Below are positions 40,598-48,262 of a stretch of DNA of 64,000 bases, piece after piece (within the stretch, counting starts at the first letter, position 1; every line of letters begins with the position of its first letter). The translations under genes and the position numbers were made by a program. Below the pieces are notes generated by a model. It searched no databases, was not told the origin of the DNA, and worked only from the letters and a program-made list of their open reading frames with translations. The DNA comes from Flavobacteriaceae bacterium (lineage in GTDB: Bacteria; Bacteroidota; Bacteroidia; Flavobacteriales; Flavobacteriaceae): the NCBI GenBank assembly GCA_024743095.1, contig JANSXF010000022.1, forward strand, positions 1-64,000, read 5' to 3'.

Positions 40598-42854
40598 GAA
40601 ACTCTATTCAATTATTCAATCGAAAACCGCTGGTCTGCAAGGCGGTTCAATGCGACGGTCCAAAAAAAACAAGGGACGTGGCATCAAAACGTTGGTTGCA
40701 GGTATGGCCTTTATGGTCCTGGCGCTCTGCGCGAGTGCCCAAGAGGAAGCTGTTGACAGTCTGGAGGGGACAAAAGTTGTCCTCGATGAGGTCCTTGTAC
40801 AGTCCATAAGGATTACCAAGGATTTCCCCATTACCTTTTCTGATTTGGACAAGGTGGAACTGGCCCCACGAAACCTAGGGCAGGACATCCCTATCCTCAT
40901 GAACTTTATGCCGGCCGTGGTGACCACATCGGATGCCGGGGCGGGTATCGGTTACACCAGTATGCGTGTCCGCGGAAGCGATGCTACCAGAATCAATGTA
41001 ACTATCAATGGTATACCGTACAACGATGCGGAATCGCATGGGAGCTTTTGGGTCAACATGCCCGATTTTGCCTCTTCAACACAAAGTTTGCAGTTGCAGA
41101 GAGGGGTTGGGACATCTACCAATGGTTCCGGTGCCTTTGGGGCAAGTTTGAATGTGCTTACCGACGCTTTTTCGGAGGAGGCATATGCCAAGATCTCATC
41201 CTCTGTGGGAAGTTTCAGTACCCTGCGCAGTAATGTAAAGTTCAGTACGGGACTGATCAACGAGCACTTCGAATTTTCTGGACGTTTATCACGGGTTACC
41301 TCGGATGGCTATGTGGACCGGGCATCCTCTGAATTGGAAAGTTATTTTCTGCAAGGAACGTATAAAGATGATAATACCTTGATCAAGGCGTTGCTTTTTG
41401 GTGGGCACGAGATTACCTATCAGGCGTGGAACGGTATAACGGCAGACCAGTTGGAAGATGATCGTACCTATAACTCGGCAGGGGAATATACCGATGATAA
41501 CGGAGCTGCCCGATACTATGAAAATGAAGTGGATAACTACAAACAAGATCATTTTCAATTGCACTGGTACGAGACCTGGAACCCGGCTTGGAACACTCAT
41601 TTGGCCGTTCACTATACAAGAGGACGTGGCTTTTTTGAGCAATACAGGGATGATGATGATTTTGCTACCTACGGCTTGGAACCTTTCACTGTAAATGGTG
41701 AGCTGGTGGAGAATACCGATTTGATTCGCCGACGTTGGTTGGACAATGATTTTTACGGAACCGTGTTCTCGGCTACCTACACTAGTGAAAATTTTGAATT
41801 CATTATTGGCGGAGGCTACAATGAATACAAAGGAGACCACTTTGGTGAGATCATTTGGGCAGAATATGCACACAACACTGAAATTCGGGATAGGTACTAT
41901 GATGATAATTCCACCAAAACGGATTTGAACTTTTACACAAAGGCCAATTATCAACTTACGGACCAATGGTCCTTGTTCGGAGATGTGCAATATCGTGGTG
42001 TAGGCTATCGGGCCAATGGGGAAGATACTGGTCTGGTGGATGATACGTTCAACTTTTTTAATCCCAAAGCAGGGGTCACCTTCGATTTAAACCGTAACAA
42101 CAACTTTTATTTCTCATATGCGCGAGCCAACAGGGAGCCCAATCGTAACGACTATGAAAGCGGAAGCCCAAAACCTGAGAAGCTCAACGATTTTGAGTTG
42201 GGATGGAGGTACGTTTCACCAAGTTTCCAATTGAATACCAATGTGTACTACATGCGTTACAAAGATCAGTTGGTTTTGACAGGTGGATTGAACGATGTAG
42301 GTGCCCCGTTAAGGTCGAACGTTGGCGACAGTTATCGTTTAGGACTGGAAATCGATGCCAATGTCAACCTGTCCAGTGCGTTTAAATGGAGACCAAACAT
42401 TGCATTGAGCGATAACAGGAACCTTGATTACTTCTTTGAGCGCGACGCAGAGCTTCAAGATTTGGGAAATACAAACATTGCCTTCTCTCCAAAATTGATT
42501 GCGGGCAACATGATCACCTATCAGCCCAACACCAACTTTCAAGTTTCGTTGCTTTCAAAATTTGTGGGCAAACAATACATGGGTAATATTGATTCCGGAA
42601 CATCGGTTTTGGATAGCTATACCCAAACGGATTTCAATATTCAGTACACCATTGAGATGAACTCTTTTATAAAGAGTATTGAACTTTCCGGTCTGGTGAA
42701 CAATATTTTTGATGCCGATATTGTCTCCAACGGATATTTTTACACTTTTGATGATGACTTTTCCAATCCGGGAACCATCACGACTGTTGAAGAAGCCTTT
42801 TATTACCCGCAGGCAGGGATCAACTTCCTGTTAGGGGCAACAGTAAACTTTTAG
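40596..42854 (+). CDS. Thiamine-regulated TonB-dependent receptor
   Basis: A 752-residue outer-membrane receptor. The start is uncertain: ATG 40596 gives a long basic N-terminus, and ATG 40650 (MRRSKKNKGRGIKTLVAGMAF) gives a more typical signal peptide ending near CASAQ. The plug has LVQSIRITKDFPITFSDL, MRVRGSDATRINVTINGIPYNDAES and QRGVGTSTNGSGAFGASLNV; the barrel ends with AGINFLLGATVNF. The TPP riboswitch in the leader identifies the cargo as thiamine or a precursor, as for the Omr1 receptors of Bacteroidota. The PnuC-type permease for the next step may be the one at 32.7 kb. Confidence 0.9.
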   Translation: MKLYSIIQSKTAGLQGGSMRRSKKNKGRGIKTLVAGMAFMVLALCASAQEEAVDSLEGTKVVLDEVLVQSIRITKDFPITFSDLDKVELAPRNLGQDIPILMNFMPAVVTTSDAGAGIGYTSMRVRGSDATRINVTINGIPYNDAESHGSFWVNMPDFASSTQSLQLQRGVGTSTNGSGAFGASLNVLTDAFSEEAYAKISSSVGSFSTLRSNVKFSTGLINEHFEFSGRLSRVTSDGYVDRASSELESYFLQGTYKDDNTLIKALLFGGHEITYQAWNGITADQLEDDRTYNSAGEYTDDNGAARYYENEVDNYKQDHFQLHWYETWNPAWNTHLAVHYTRGRGFFEQYRDDDDFATYGLEPFTVNGELVENTDLIRRRWLDNDFYGTVFSATYTSENFEFIIGGGYNEYKGDHFGEIIWAEYAHNTEIRDRYYDDNSTKTDLNFYTKANYQLTDQWSLFGDVQYRGVGYRANGEDTGLVDDTFNFFNPKAGVTFDLNRNNNFYFSYARANREPNRNDYESGSPKPEKLNDFELGWRYVSPSFQLNTNVYYMRYKDQLVLTGGLNDVGAPLRSNVGDSYRLGLEIDANVNLSSAFKWRPNIALSDNRNLDYFFERDAELQDLGNTNIAFSPKLIAGNMITYQPNTNFQVSLLSKFVGKQYMGNIDSGTSVLDSYTQTDFNIQYTIEMNSFIKSIELSGLVNNIFDADIVSNGYFYTFDDDFSNPGTITTVEEAFYYPQAGINFLLGATVNF

Positions 42855-42918
42855 CATGCTCAAATACCGGTACAAGCAAGTTTTGTGTCGATAATTGTGT
42901 TTGGTCCGGATATTTTTT

Positions 42919-42960
42919 AACGGGATTCTGTAATTTTATCCATAATGACAGAATCCCGTT
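42919..42960 (+). terminator. Perfect 13-bp hairpin spanning a start codon
   Basis: AACGGGATTCTGT (42919-42931) and ACAGAATCCCGTT (42948-42960) are exact complements with a 16-base loop that ends in the ATG of the next gene. T-rich sequence follows. It looks like the terminator of the thiamine receptor unit, yet its 3' arm is codons 2-5 of the oxidoreductase. Confidence 0.65.
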
Positions 42961-43946
42961 TTAATTTTTCAACAGAAAAACCCCTTCGTTGGGGCGTTAT
43001 CGGTTGTGGTGAGGTAACCGAAATAAAAAGCGTGCCAGCCTATAAAACGACCCCAGGTTTTGAAGTGGCCATGGTAATGCGCAGAAACCCTAAAAAGGTT
43101 GAAGATTATGCCAAAAGACATCATATACCCAATTGGACCATCAATGCCGATGAGCTGATCAACAACCCAAAGATCGATGCCGTATATATTGCCACGCCGC
43201 CCGATACCCATAAATTTTATGCGTTAAAAGTGGCCGCAGCGGGAAAACCCTGTTGTGTGGAAAAGCCCATGGCGCCTACCTACATGGATAGTTTGGCCAT
43301 ATATGAGGCCTTTCAGGATAGGAAAACCCCACTTTTTATAGCTTATTATCGCCGTTCACTTCCCAGGTTTCTAAAAGTAAAACAATGGTTGAATGATGGT
43401 CTTATCGGTGAAGTTCGCCATATCCATTGGCAAAAGACCAAACCGCCCAGTACCCTTGATTTGAGCAGGGAATATAACTGGCGCACCGATGCGGCTATCG
43501 CCCGGGGAGGGTATTTCGATGATCTTGCCAGCCATGGCATGGATTTGTTCACCTTTCTGTTGGGGAATATTGTAGAGGTGAATGGTACCGCGACCAATCA
43601 ACTGGGGCTATATTCTGCCTTTGATGCAGTAGCGGCTCATTGGATGCACCATGGAGGAATAACGGGCACAGGGAATTGGAATTTTGGCACCCACGATCGA
43701 ACGGACAAGGTTGAAATACTAGGCTCCCAAGGCAGCATTCGCTTTGCTGTTTTGGATAAAGCTCCCATTGAAATCGACAATGCATCAGGGCATCAGGTAT
43801 TGGAGATTGCGAATCCTGAGCATATTCAGGAATTCCATGTAGCGAATATTAAACGTCACCTTTTTGACAAATCAGTACATCCATCAACTGGAATAACGGG
43901 ACTGCATACTAGTTGGGTAATGGAGAAAATTTTGAACGGGAATTGA
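42945..43946 (+). CDS. Gfo/Idh/MocA family oxidoreductase
   Basis: A 333-residue NAD(P)-dependent dehydrogenase. The Rossmann loop is WGVIGCGEVTE (about 16-26), and the family motif EKPMAPT with the catalytic-site lysine lies near residue 107. The C-terminal alpha/beta domain has GGYFDDLASHGMDLFTFLLG, with the usual catalytic histidine. Substrates of the family are sugars, inositols and related polyols; none can be assigned. The first codons form one arm of a strong hairpin, which may limit translation. It is convergent and directly adjacent to the Rieske-like lipoprotein gene. Confidence 0.88.
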   Translation: MTESRFNFSTEKPLRWGVIGCGEVTEIKSVPAYKTTPGFEVAMVMRRNPKKVEDYAKRHHIPNWTINADELINNPKIDAVYIATPPDTHKFYALKVAAAGKPCCVEKPMAPTYMDSLAIYEAFQDRKTPLFIAYYRRSLPRFLKVKQWLNDGLIGEVRHIHWQKTKPPSTLDLSREYNWRTDAAIARGGYFDDLASHGMDLFTFLLGNIVEVNGTATNQLGLYSAFDAVAAHWMHHGGITGTGNWNFGTHDRTDKVEILGSQGSIRFAVLDKAPIEIDNASGHQVLEIANPEHIQEFHVANIKRHLFDKSVHPSTGITGLHTSWVMEKILNGN

Positions 43947-44381
43947 TCAGTTGGAAATTACAACGATGTTCCCACTTTGGTCGGCCCTGTAAAAAAGAAG
44001 GTCGTGGTACCGGTTTCCATCATCGGGCCGGTCCAATAATTGTCCCGTAAACAAACTGTAGGTATAACCATCACAACTACAAACGGCATTTTGTCCTTCT
44101 ATGGTCAAGGTGGAACATTCGTTGGGTGCATGGTTGGGGCAACTAGCTTCCCATGCCATAAAACCGGATCCGGAATTTATGACAAGGGCACCACGTGTGC
44201 CCACTCCATTATTGTCCACATGGATTGCGTTTCCAGTAAACTGAAGTTCATTGTAAAGAGGCAGGTTCAAGTTGATTTCAAACCGAAATCGTACTTCTTG
44301 TAAATATGGATTTCTGTTGGAAGTGTCGGAGCTGCAGGATAATACCAGTGCCAATATTGCAATGGCCCAGAGGTGCTTCAT
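43947..44381 (-). CDS. Rieske-like lipoprotein with altered cluster ligands
   Basis: A 144-residue lipoprotein (lipobox LVLSC, Cys16). The second half resembles a Rieske domain: AWEASCPNHAPNECSTL, then AVCSCDGYTYSLFTGQLLDRP. A normal Rieske site has C-x-H and C-x-x-H. Here the first is C-x-x-H and the second C-x-x-D, so a standard 2Fe-2S cluster is doubtful. It may bind another metal, form disulfides, or be a structural relative. It is divergent from greA. Confidence 0.72.
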   Translation of the reverse strand: MKHLWAIAILALVLSCSSDTSNRNPYLQEVRFRFEINLNLPLYNELQFTGNAIHVDNNGVGTRGALVINSGSGFMAWEASCPNHAPNECSTLTIEGQNAVCSCDGYTYSLFTGQLLDRPDDGNRYHDLLFYRADQSGNIVVISN

Positions 44382-44430
44382 GTTCGATGGTTTGAGTGCG
44401 TTACGGCGACAAAGTTGAACAAAAATTCTC

Positions 44431-44438
44431 TATATTTG
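44431..44438 (+). promoter_or_regulatory. -7 element for greA
   Basis: TATATTTG is a perfect TAnnTTTG. The expected start site, a few bases on, falls at the first base of the leader hairpin. Confidence 0.65.
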
Positions 44439-44442
44439 CGTT

Positions 44443-44491
44443 AAATCCTCGCAAAAACCATGCAGGTCATGGGCATAGTAGAGGATTTTTT
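44443..44491 (+). ncRNA. greA leader hairpin, possible attenuator or short RNA
   Basis: AAATCCTC (44443-44450) and GAGGATTT (44481-44488) are exact complements; inside, CCATG (44458-44462) pairs with CATGG (44468-44472). A run of six T ends at 44491. It is 77 bases before the greA ATG and cannot be the end of a neighbouring gene, since the gene to the left points away. It has the form of a terminator within the leader. Confidence 0.6.
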
Positions 44492-44567
44492 GTATTTGTA
44501 GAGGAAGAGTACATTGGGGAAATTTTTTGATTTTCTTCAATGTCTCTTTGCATTAAAAATCAACGAT

Positions 44568-45044
44568 ATGAGCAAAGTATCATACTATACACCCGAAGGA
44601 TTAAAGAAATTGAGGGACGAGTTGAACCAACTCAAGGATGTAGAGCGTCCTAAAGCGTCACAGGCCATTGCTGAAGCAAGAGACAAGGGAGATCTTTCAG
44701 AAAATGCGGAATATGATGCGGCCAAAGAGGCCCAGGGGCTTTTGGAAATGAAGATTTCCAAAATGGAAGAAACCTTGGCCAATGCCCGTTTAATAGATGA
44801 ATCACAATTGGATACTTCCAAGATATTGGTGCTTTCCACCGTGAAGCTTAAAAACCAGGCCAATGGAATGGAAATGAAGTATACCTTGGTGGCCGAGAGC
44901 GAAGCCAACCTTAAAGCTGGCAAAATCTCTGTGACATCTCCTATTGGAAAAGGACTCTTGGGCAAAAAGGTAGGTGATCTTGCCGAGATCAAAGTTCCCA
45001 ACGGAACACTAAAATTTGAGATTTTAGAGATCACTCGGGAGTAG
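44568..45044 (+). CDS. greA: Transcription elongation factor GreA
   Basis: A 158-residue GreA that enters the RNA polymerase secondary channel and stimulates transcript cleavage in backtracked complexes. The coiled-coil tip has the two acidic residues in DLSENAEYDAAKE (about 42-54), and the C-terminal FKBP-like domain has YTLVAESEANLKAGKISVTSPIGKGLLGKKVGD. The start MSKVSYYTPEGLKKLRDEL is the family consensus; an earlier in-frame start would add 18 unrelated residues. The leader carries a terminator-like hairpin. Its own terminator lies 22 bases downstream. Confidence 0.97.
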   Translation: MSKVSYYTPEGLKKLRDELNQLKDVERPKASQAIAEARDKGDLSENAEYDAAKEAQGLLEMKISKMEETLANARLIDESQLDTSKILVLSTVKLKNQANGMEMKYTLVAESEANLKAGKISVTSPIGKGLLGKKVGDLAEIKVPNGTLKFEILEITRE

Positions 45045-45066
45045 GATCAACTAAATTGGTATATTT

Positions 45067-45092
45067 AATCCCGTCGTAGTGCGGGATTTTTT
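45067..45092 (+). terminator. Terminator of greA
   Basis: AATCCCG (45067-45073) and CGGGATT (45082-45088) pair exactly, followed by a T run. Confidence 0.85.
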
Positions 45093-45111
45093 TATTTTAA
45101 ACTGAATTAGA

Positions 45112-45501
45112 ATGGCCAGCATTTTCACCAAGATTATCAATGGGGATATACCTTCTTACAAAATAGCGGAGGACGATGATCACTTTGCTTTTTTGGATAT
45201 CAACCCGAATTCCAAAGGACATACCCTATGTGTCCCAAAAAAGGAAGTGGACAAGATTTTGGACCTTGATGAGGAATCTTACATCAAACTCATGGCTTTC
45301 TCAAGAAAGGTGGGTGTCGCCATTGAAAAGGCAGTAGCTTGCAAAAGAGTGGGCATGGCGGTCATAGGCCTTGAGGTGCCACATGTGCACGTTCATTTAA
45401 TCCCGTTGCAAAGTATGGCCAGCGCCACTTTTCAAAACAAGGAGAACCTTTCCGCCGAAGAGTTTGAAGAGGTGGCAAATCAGATCAGGTCCTACCTTTA
45501 G
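45112..45501 (+). CDS. HIT family protein
   Basis: A 129-residue histidine-triad protein, a nucleotide-binding hydrolase or transferase of the HINT type. It starts SIFTKIINGDIPSYKIAEDDDHFAFLDINP and ends with the triad VPHVHVHLIPL (His-x-His-x-His, about 91-98). HINT-type proteins cleave adenosine phosphoramidates; the physiological substrate is not known. Its stop overlaps the next convergent gene by four bases. Confidence 0.93.
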   Translation: MASIFTKIINGDIPSYKIAEDDDHFAFLDINPNSKGHTLCVPKKEVDKILDLDEESYIKLMAFSRKVGVAIEKAVACKRVGMAVIGLEVPHVHVHLIPLQSMASATFQNKENLSAEEFEEVANQIRSYL

Positions 45502-45842
45502 CCTTCCAGCATAAAATAGACGCCGGCTGCGGCAAGGCACAACATCAGGACCAATACCACAAAAAATAACATGGTGAACCGTACTGCCGGCCTGTCGGGT
45601 TTTACCAATTTGTTGTAATAGTCAAAAACCCGTTCTATATCTGGGGTCCAATCCACGGGATAAATAGTGGAGTTGCATTTTTTGCACTTGATCTCTTTGG
45701 TGACAACCCCGGTCGTTCTGTGATAAAGTGCATTAAAAGTGTGTTTTTGGTAAAACGTAATAGTAAGTTCCTGATTGAAACATTTGGGGCAATTGTTGGT
45801 GATATCAGCTTCTTGTATTACGAGTTGTTTTTCTTTAGACAT
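45498..45842 (-). CDS. Zinc-ribbon protein with C-terminal membrane anchor
   Basis: A 114-residue protein with two cysteine pairs, NNCPKCF (about residue 18) and IKCKKCN (about 53), forming a likely zinc ribbon. After a basic stretch a single membrane helix (FTMLFFVVLVLMLCLAAAGVYFML) closes the protein. No family function is known to me. It lies nine bases downstream of the histidine kinase gene on the same strand, so it is probably in the same operon. Confidence 0.72.
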   Translation of the reverse strand: MSKEKQLVIQEADITNNCPKCFNQELTITFYQKHTFNALYHRTTGVVTKEIKCKKCNSTIYPVDWTPDIERVFDYYNKLVKPDRPAVRFTMLFFVVLVLMLCLAAAGVYFMLEG

Positions 45843-45851
45843 AATTCAAAT

Positions 45852-46997
45852 TTATAGTGCTCGTAGGGTAATTTGCATGATAGTTCCTTCTTTACTGGAC
45901 GAAAATACTTTAATTTTTCCTTTATGGTACTCTTCAACAATTCTTTTTACCAACGAAAGCCCTAATCCCCAGCCCCTTTGCTTGGAAGTTACACCAGGGT
46001 TGAAAATGGTCTGGAAATCGCTTTTTGGAATGCCGTGACCTGTATCAGAGACTAGAATATTGATGTTTTGCCCCTTTTTCTCTATTTGAATGGCAATATT
46101 GCCCTTCCCCTTCATGGCATCGATACCGTTTTTGACCAAATTCTCTATGCTCCAATTGTAAAGGGGCGGGTTCATCAGTAGCTGTGCCTCCTCCACATTG
46201 GAACTAAAAGAAAAATGGACCAGTTTGGAACTGCGTTGTTGTAGATAGTCAAATGCCTTTTTCGTTTCCCCTACAATGTCGTGCTGCTTCAGTTCGGGCA
46301 CCGAACCAATTTTGGAGAATCGTTCGGTAATGGTTTCCAATCGGTCAATGTCCTTTGCTATTTCTTGGGTCACTTCAGGACTTATATCCTCCGATTTCAG
46401 TAATTCGTTCCACCCCAATAACGAAGTTAAGGGAGTACCGATTTGATGGGCCGTTTCCTTGGCCATGCCCGCCCAGAGCTTGTTCTGTTCCGATGCCTTG
46501 TTGGTTCGGAAGAAAAAGAAGATTACGGCACCGAACAGAAAAATAATCAAAAGTAGTGCAAGGGGGTAATATTTGAGCTTGTTCAATACTTCGGAGTTGC
46601 CATAGTACAAAGTTTCGAGCAGCTCCTCTTCCTGAATGATCTCAATGGGCTGGTTTTCGTTTTTGAACTGTGCTATCTTTTGTTGGATATATGTACTGTC
46701 GGCAATTTTGTCCTCGGGAATGTTATGGGTTTTATAGGACCCTTCCTCATTTACAAGAATCATTGGGGTAGAGGTGTTGTTGCCCAAAACCTTAAGGGTA
46801 AGGTTCCCCAGTTCTTGATCTACCGAAGACTGAACCAGCTCCAACTGCGCTGTTGCCCAAATTTCCATTTTAAGGCGCTCCTCTTCCTTGAACTTTCTGA
46901 AAAAGCTATTGGTGTTCCATAGAATAAGACTCACAATGACGAAGGCCGATACCAGCAGTATAATATTGGAGGTTTTCCGTTTGGTACTAAATTTCAT
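45852..46997 (-). CDS. Membrane sensor histidine kinase
   Basis: A 381-residue kinase. A membrane helix (about 11-27), an extracytoplasmic domain of some 110 residues and a second helix (about 144-162) precede HisKA. The H-box is unusual, AKETAHQIGTPLTSLLGW (His184), where most kinases have H-E/D-L-R-T-P. The ATPase has NLVKNGIDAMKGKG, DTGHGIP and GWGLGLSLVKRI. I recall this H-box as typical of one Bacteroidota clade. No response-regulator gene adjoins it, so it is an orphan; the next gene in the operon is the zinc-ribbon protein. Confidence 0.9.
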   Translation of the reverse strand: MKFSTKRKTSNIILLVSAFVIVSLILWNTNSFFRKFKEEERLKMEIWATAQLELVQSSVDQELGNLTLKVLGNNTSTPMILVNEEGSYKTHNIPEDKIADSTYIQQKIAQFKNENQPIEIIQEEELLETLYYGNSEVLNKLKYYPLALLLIIFLFGAVIFFFFRTNKASEQNKLWAGMAKETAHQIGTPLTSLLGWNELLKSEDISPEVTQEIAKDIDRLETITERFSKIGSVPELKQHDIVGETKKAFDYLQQRSSKLVHFSFSSNVEEAQLLMNPPLYNWSIENLVKNGIDAMKGKGNIAIQIEKKGQNINILVSDTGHGIPKSDFQTIFNPGVTSKQRGWGLGLSLVKRIVEEYHKGKIKVFSSSKEGTIMQITLRAL

Positions 46998-47086
46998 TGG
47001 TGGTCAAATTCTTTTTAAAGATAGGTAATTGGAAAACATGTTGATAGTTAGTTAAAATAACGGATGTCATTGGGATTCATTTTATG

Positions 47087-47094
47087 TACTTTTG
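47087..47094 (+). promoter_or_regulatory. -7 element for the DUF3127 gene
   Basis: TACTTTTG matches TAnnTTTG, 25 bases before the ATG. Confidence 0.55.
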
Positions 47095-47119
47095 GATTTT
47101 CAACAAAAATTAACATTGC

Positions 47120-47497
47120 ATGGAAGTTCAGGGAAGAATCAAAATGATAGATGAGACCAAAACATATGGCAACAACGGTTTCAGAAAAAGAGAGGTGGTC
47201 GTGACCACTGAAGAACAATATCCGCAGCATATTTTGGTGGAGTTTGTTCAGGATAAATGTGATTTGCTCAATAATTATTCTGTAGGGCAAATGGTCAAGA
47301 TCAGCATCAACCTAAGAGGAAGAGAGTGGGTGAACCCCCAAGGAGAAACTAAATATTTCAACTCCATCCAAGGATGGCGAATAGAGAACCTTCAATCTGA
47401 GCCAGCTGGCGACAATATGCCCCCGGTACCACCAATGGAAGCCTTTGAGCCTGCCGACGATTACAATGAGGAAGACCACGATGACCTACCCTTTTAA
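47120..47497 (+). CDS. DUF3127 OB-fold protein with SSB-like tail
   Basis: A 125-residue protein. The N-terminal half (MEVQGRIKMIDETKTYG, then KREVVVTTEEQYPQHILVEF) matches DUF3127, which resembles an OB fold. A Pro-rich linker (about 92-110) leads to an acidic tail DHDDLPF. That tip is the same as the end of SSB at 12.95 kb (DDLPF). It may bind single-stranded nucleic acid and dock the same partner proteins as SSB. It is a single-gene unit with its own promoter and terminator. Confidence 0.82.
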   Translation: MEVQGRIKMIDETKTYGNNGFRKREVVVTTEEQYPQHILVEFVQDKCDLLNNYSVGQMVKISINLRGREWVNPQGETKYFNSIQGWRIENLQSEPAGDNMPPVPPMEAFEPADDYNEEDHDDLPF

Positions 47498-47526
47498 TAG
47501 GTAGACTTTCTATAGATAAAATATAA

Positions 47527-47555
47527 AAATCCGGACACTATGTTCGGATTTTTTA
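47527..47555 (+). terminator. Terminator of the DUF3127 gene
   Basis: AAATCCGGAC (47527-47536) pairs with GTTCGGATTT (47542-47551) with one G-U pair, followed by T. Confidence 0.85.
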
Positions 47556-47587
47556 GTTTTTGGCCCGATTTGTATTTTTAGAAAAAA

Positions 47588-48262
47588 TTGTCCTTGGAAA
47601 ATACCCCTTTATATTTTTTGAACAATAGATTGGAATTTCCTCCCGTTGATACCGCCAGTGAAGATGGTTTGCTCGCAGTAGGCGGAGACCTCTCTCCAGA
47701 GAGGTTGTTACTGGCCTATAAAAATGGGATCTTTCCATGGTTCAATGATGATTCCCTGATTTTATGGTGGACACCCGACCCTAGAATGGTGTTGTTTCCG
47801 CAAAAGGTAAAAGTATCCAAAAGCATGCGGAAGGTAATTCGTGATGAGGTATTTGTGCTTACCCAAAATACCTGTTTTGACCAAGTTGTCGATTATTGTG
47901 CCCAAGTTCGGCGCAAGGGTCAAGATGGTACATGGATCACGCCGGAAATGAAGACTGCCTACATGGATTTGTTCAAAAAGGGACATGCGAAATCCTATGA
48001 AGTGTGGGAGAACGGAGATTTGGTGGGCGGACTTTATGGTATTGATCTAGGACATGTGTTCTGTGGCGAGAGTATGTTCAGCTTGCGGGCAAACGCCTCA
48101 AAATTTGCTTTTATAAAAATGGCCCAGGAATTGGGAGAGAGAGGGTATCGGACCATAGATTGCCAAGTACATACCGATCATTTGGAGAGTATGGGTGCCG
48201 AGCTGATTCCCAGAAAGGAATTTGTTGAGCTTTTACAGGGAAATCTGCGCACTGGTCAGTAG
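47588..48262 (+). CDS. aat: Leucyl/phenylalanyl-tRNA-protein transferase
   Basis: A 224-residue enzyme of the N-degron pathway, adding Leu or Phe from tRNA to proteins with N-terminal Lys or Arg. The family start is LEFPPVDTASEDGLLAVGGDLSPERLL, followed by YKNGIFPWF, ILWWTPDPRMVLFP and the GESMFSLRANASKFAF active-site region. Length is normal. The start is TTG. ClpS/ClpA, its usual partners, are not in this window. The 3' end overlaps the convergent DUF2490 gene by 30 bases. Confidence 0.95.
   Translation: MSLENTPLYFLNNRLEFPPVDTASEDGLLAVGGDLSPERLLLAYKNGIFPWFNDDSLILWWTPDPRMVLFPQKVKVSKSMRKVIRDEVFVLTQNTCFDQVVDYCAQVRRKGQDGTWITPEMKTAYMDLFKKGHAKSYEVWENGDLVGGLYGIDLGHVFCGESMFSLRANASKFAFIKMAQELGERGYRTIDCQVHTDHLESMGAELIPRKEFVELLQGNLRTGQ

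Noticed and set aside
40565-40756. An ORF starting at ATG 40565 overlapping the thiamine receptor start.
   Set aside because: It is in a different frame from the receptor, its product has no recognisable features, and it ends within the certain gene.
41289-41990. Long open frame (233 codons) antisense within the thiamine receptor gene.
   Set aside because: Same reason: shadow of the sense coding sequence, without domains or a promoter.
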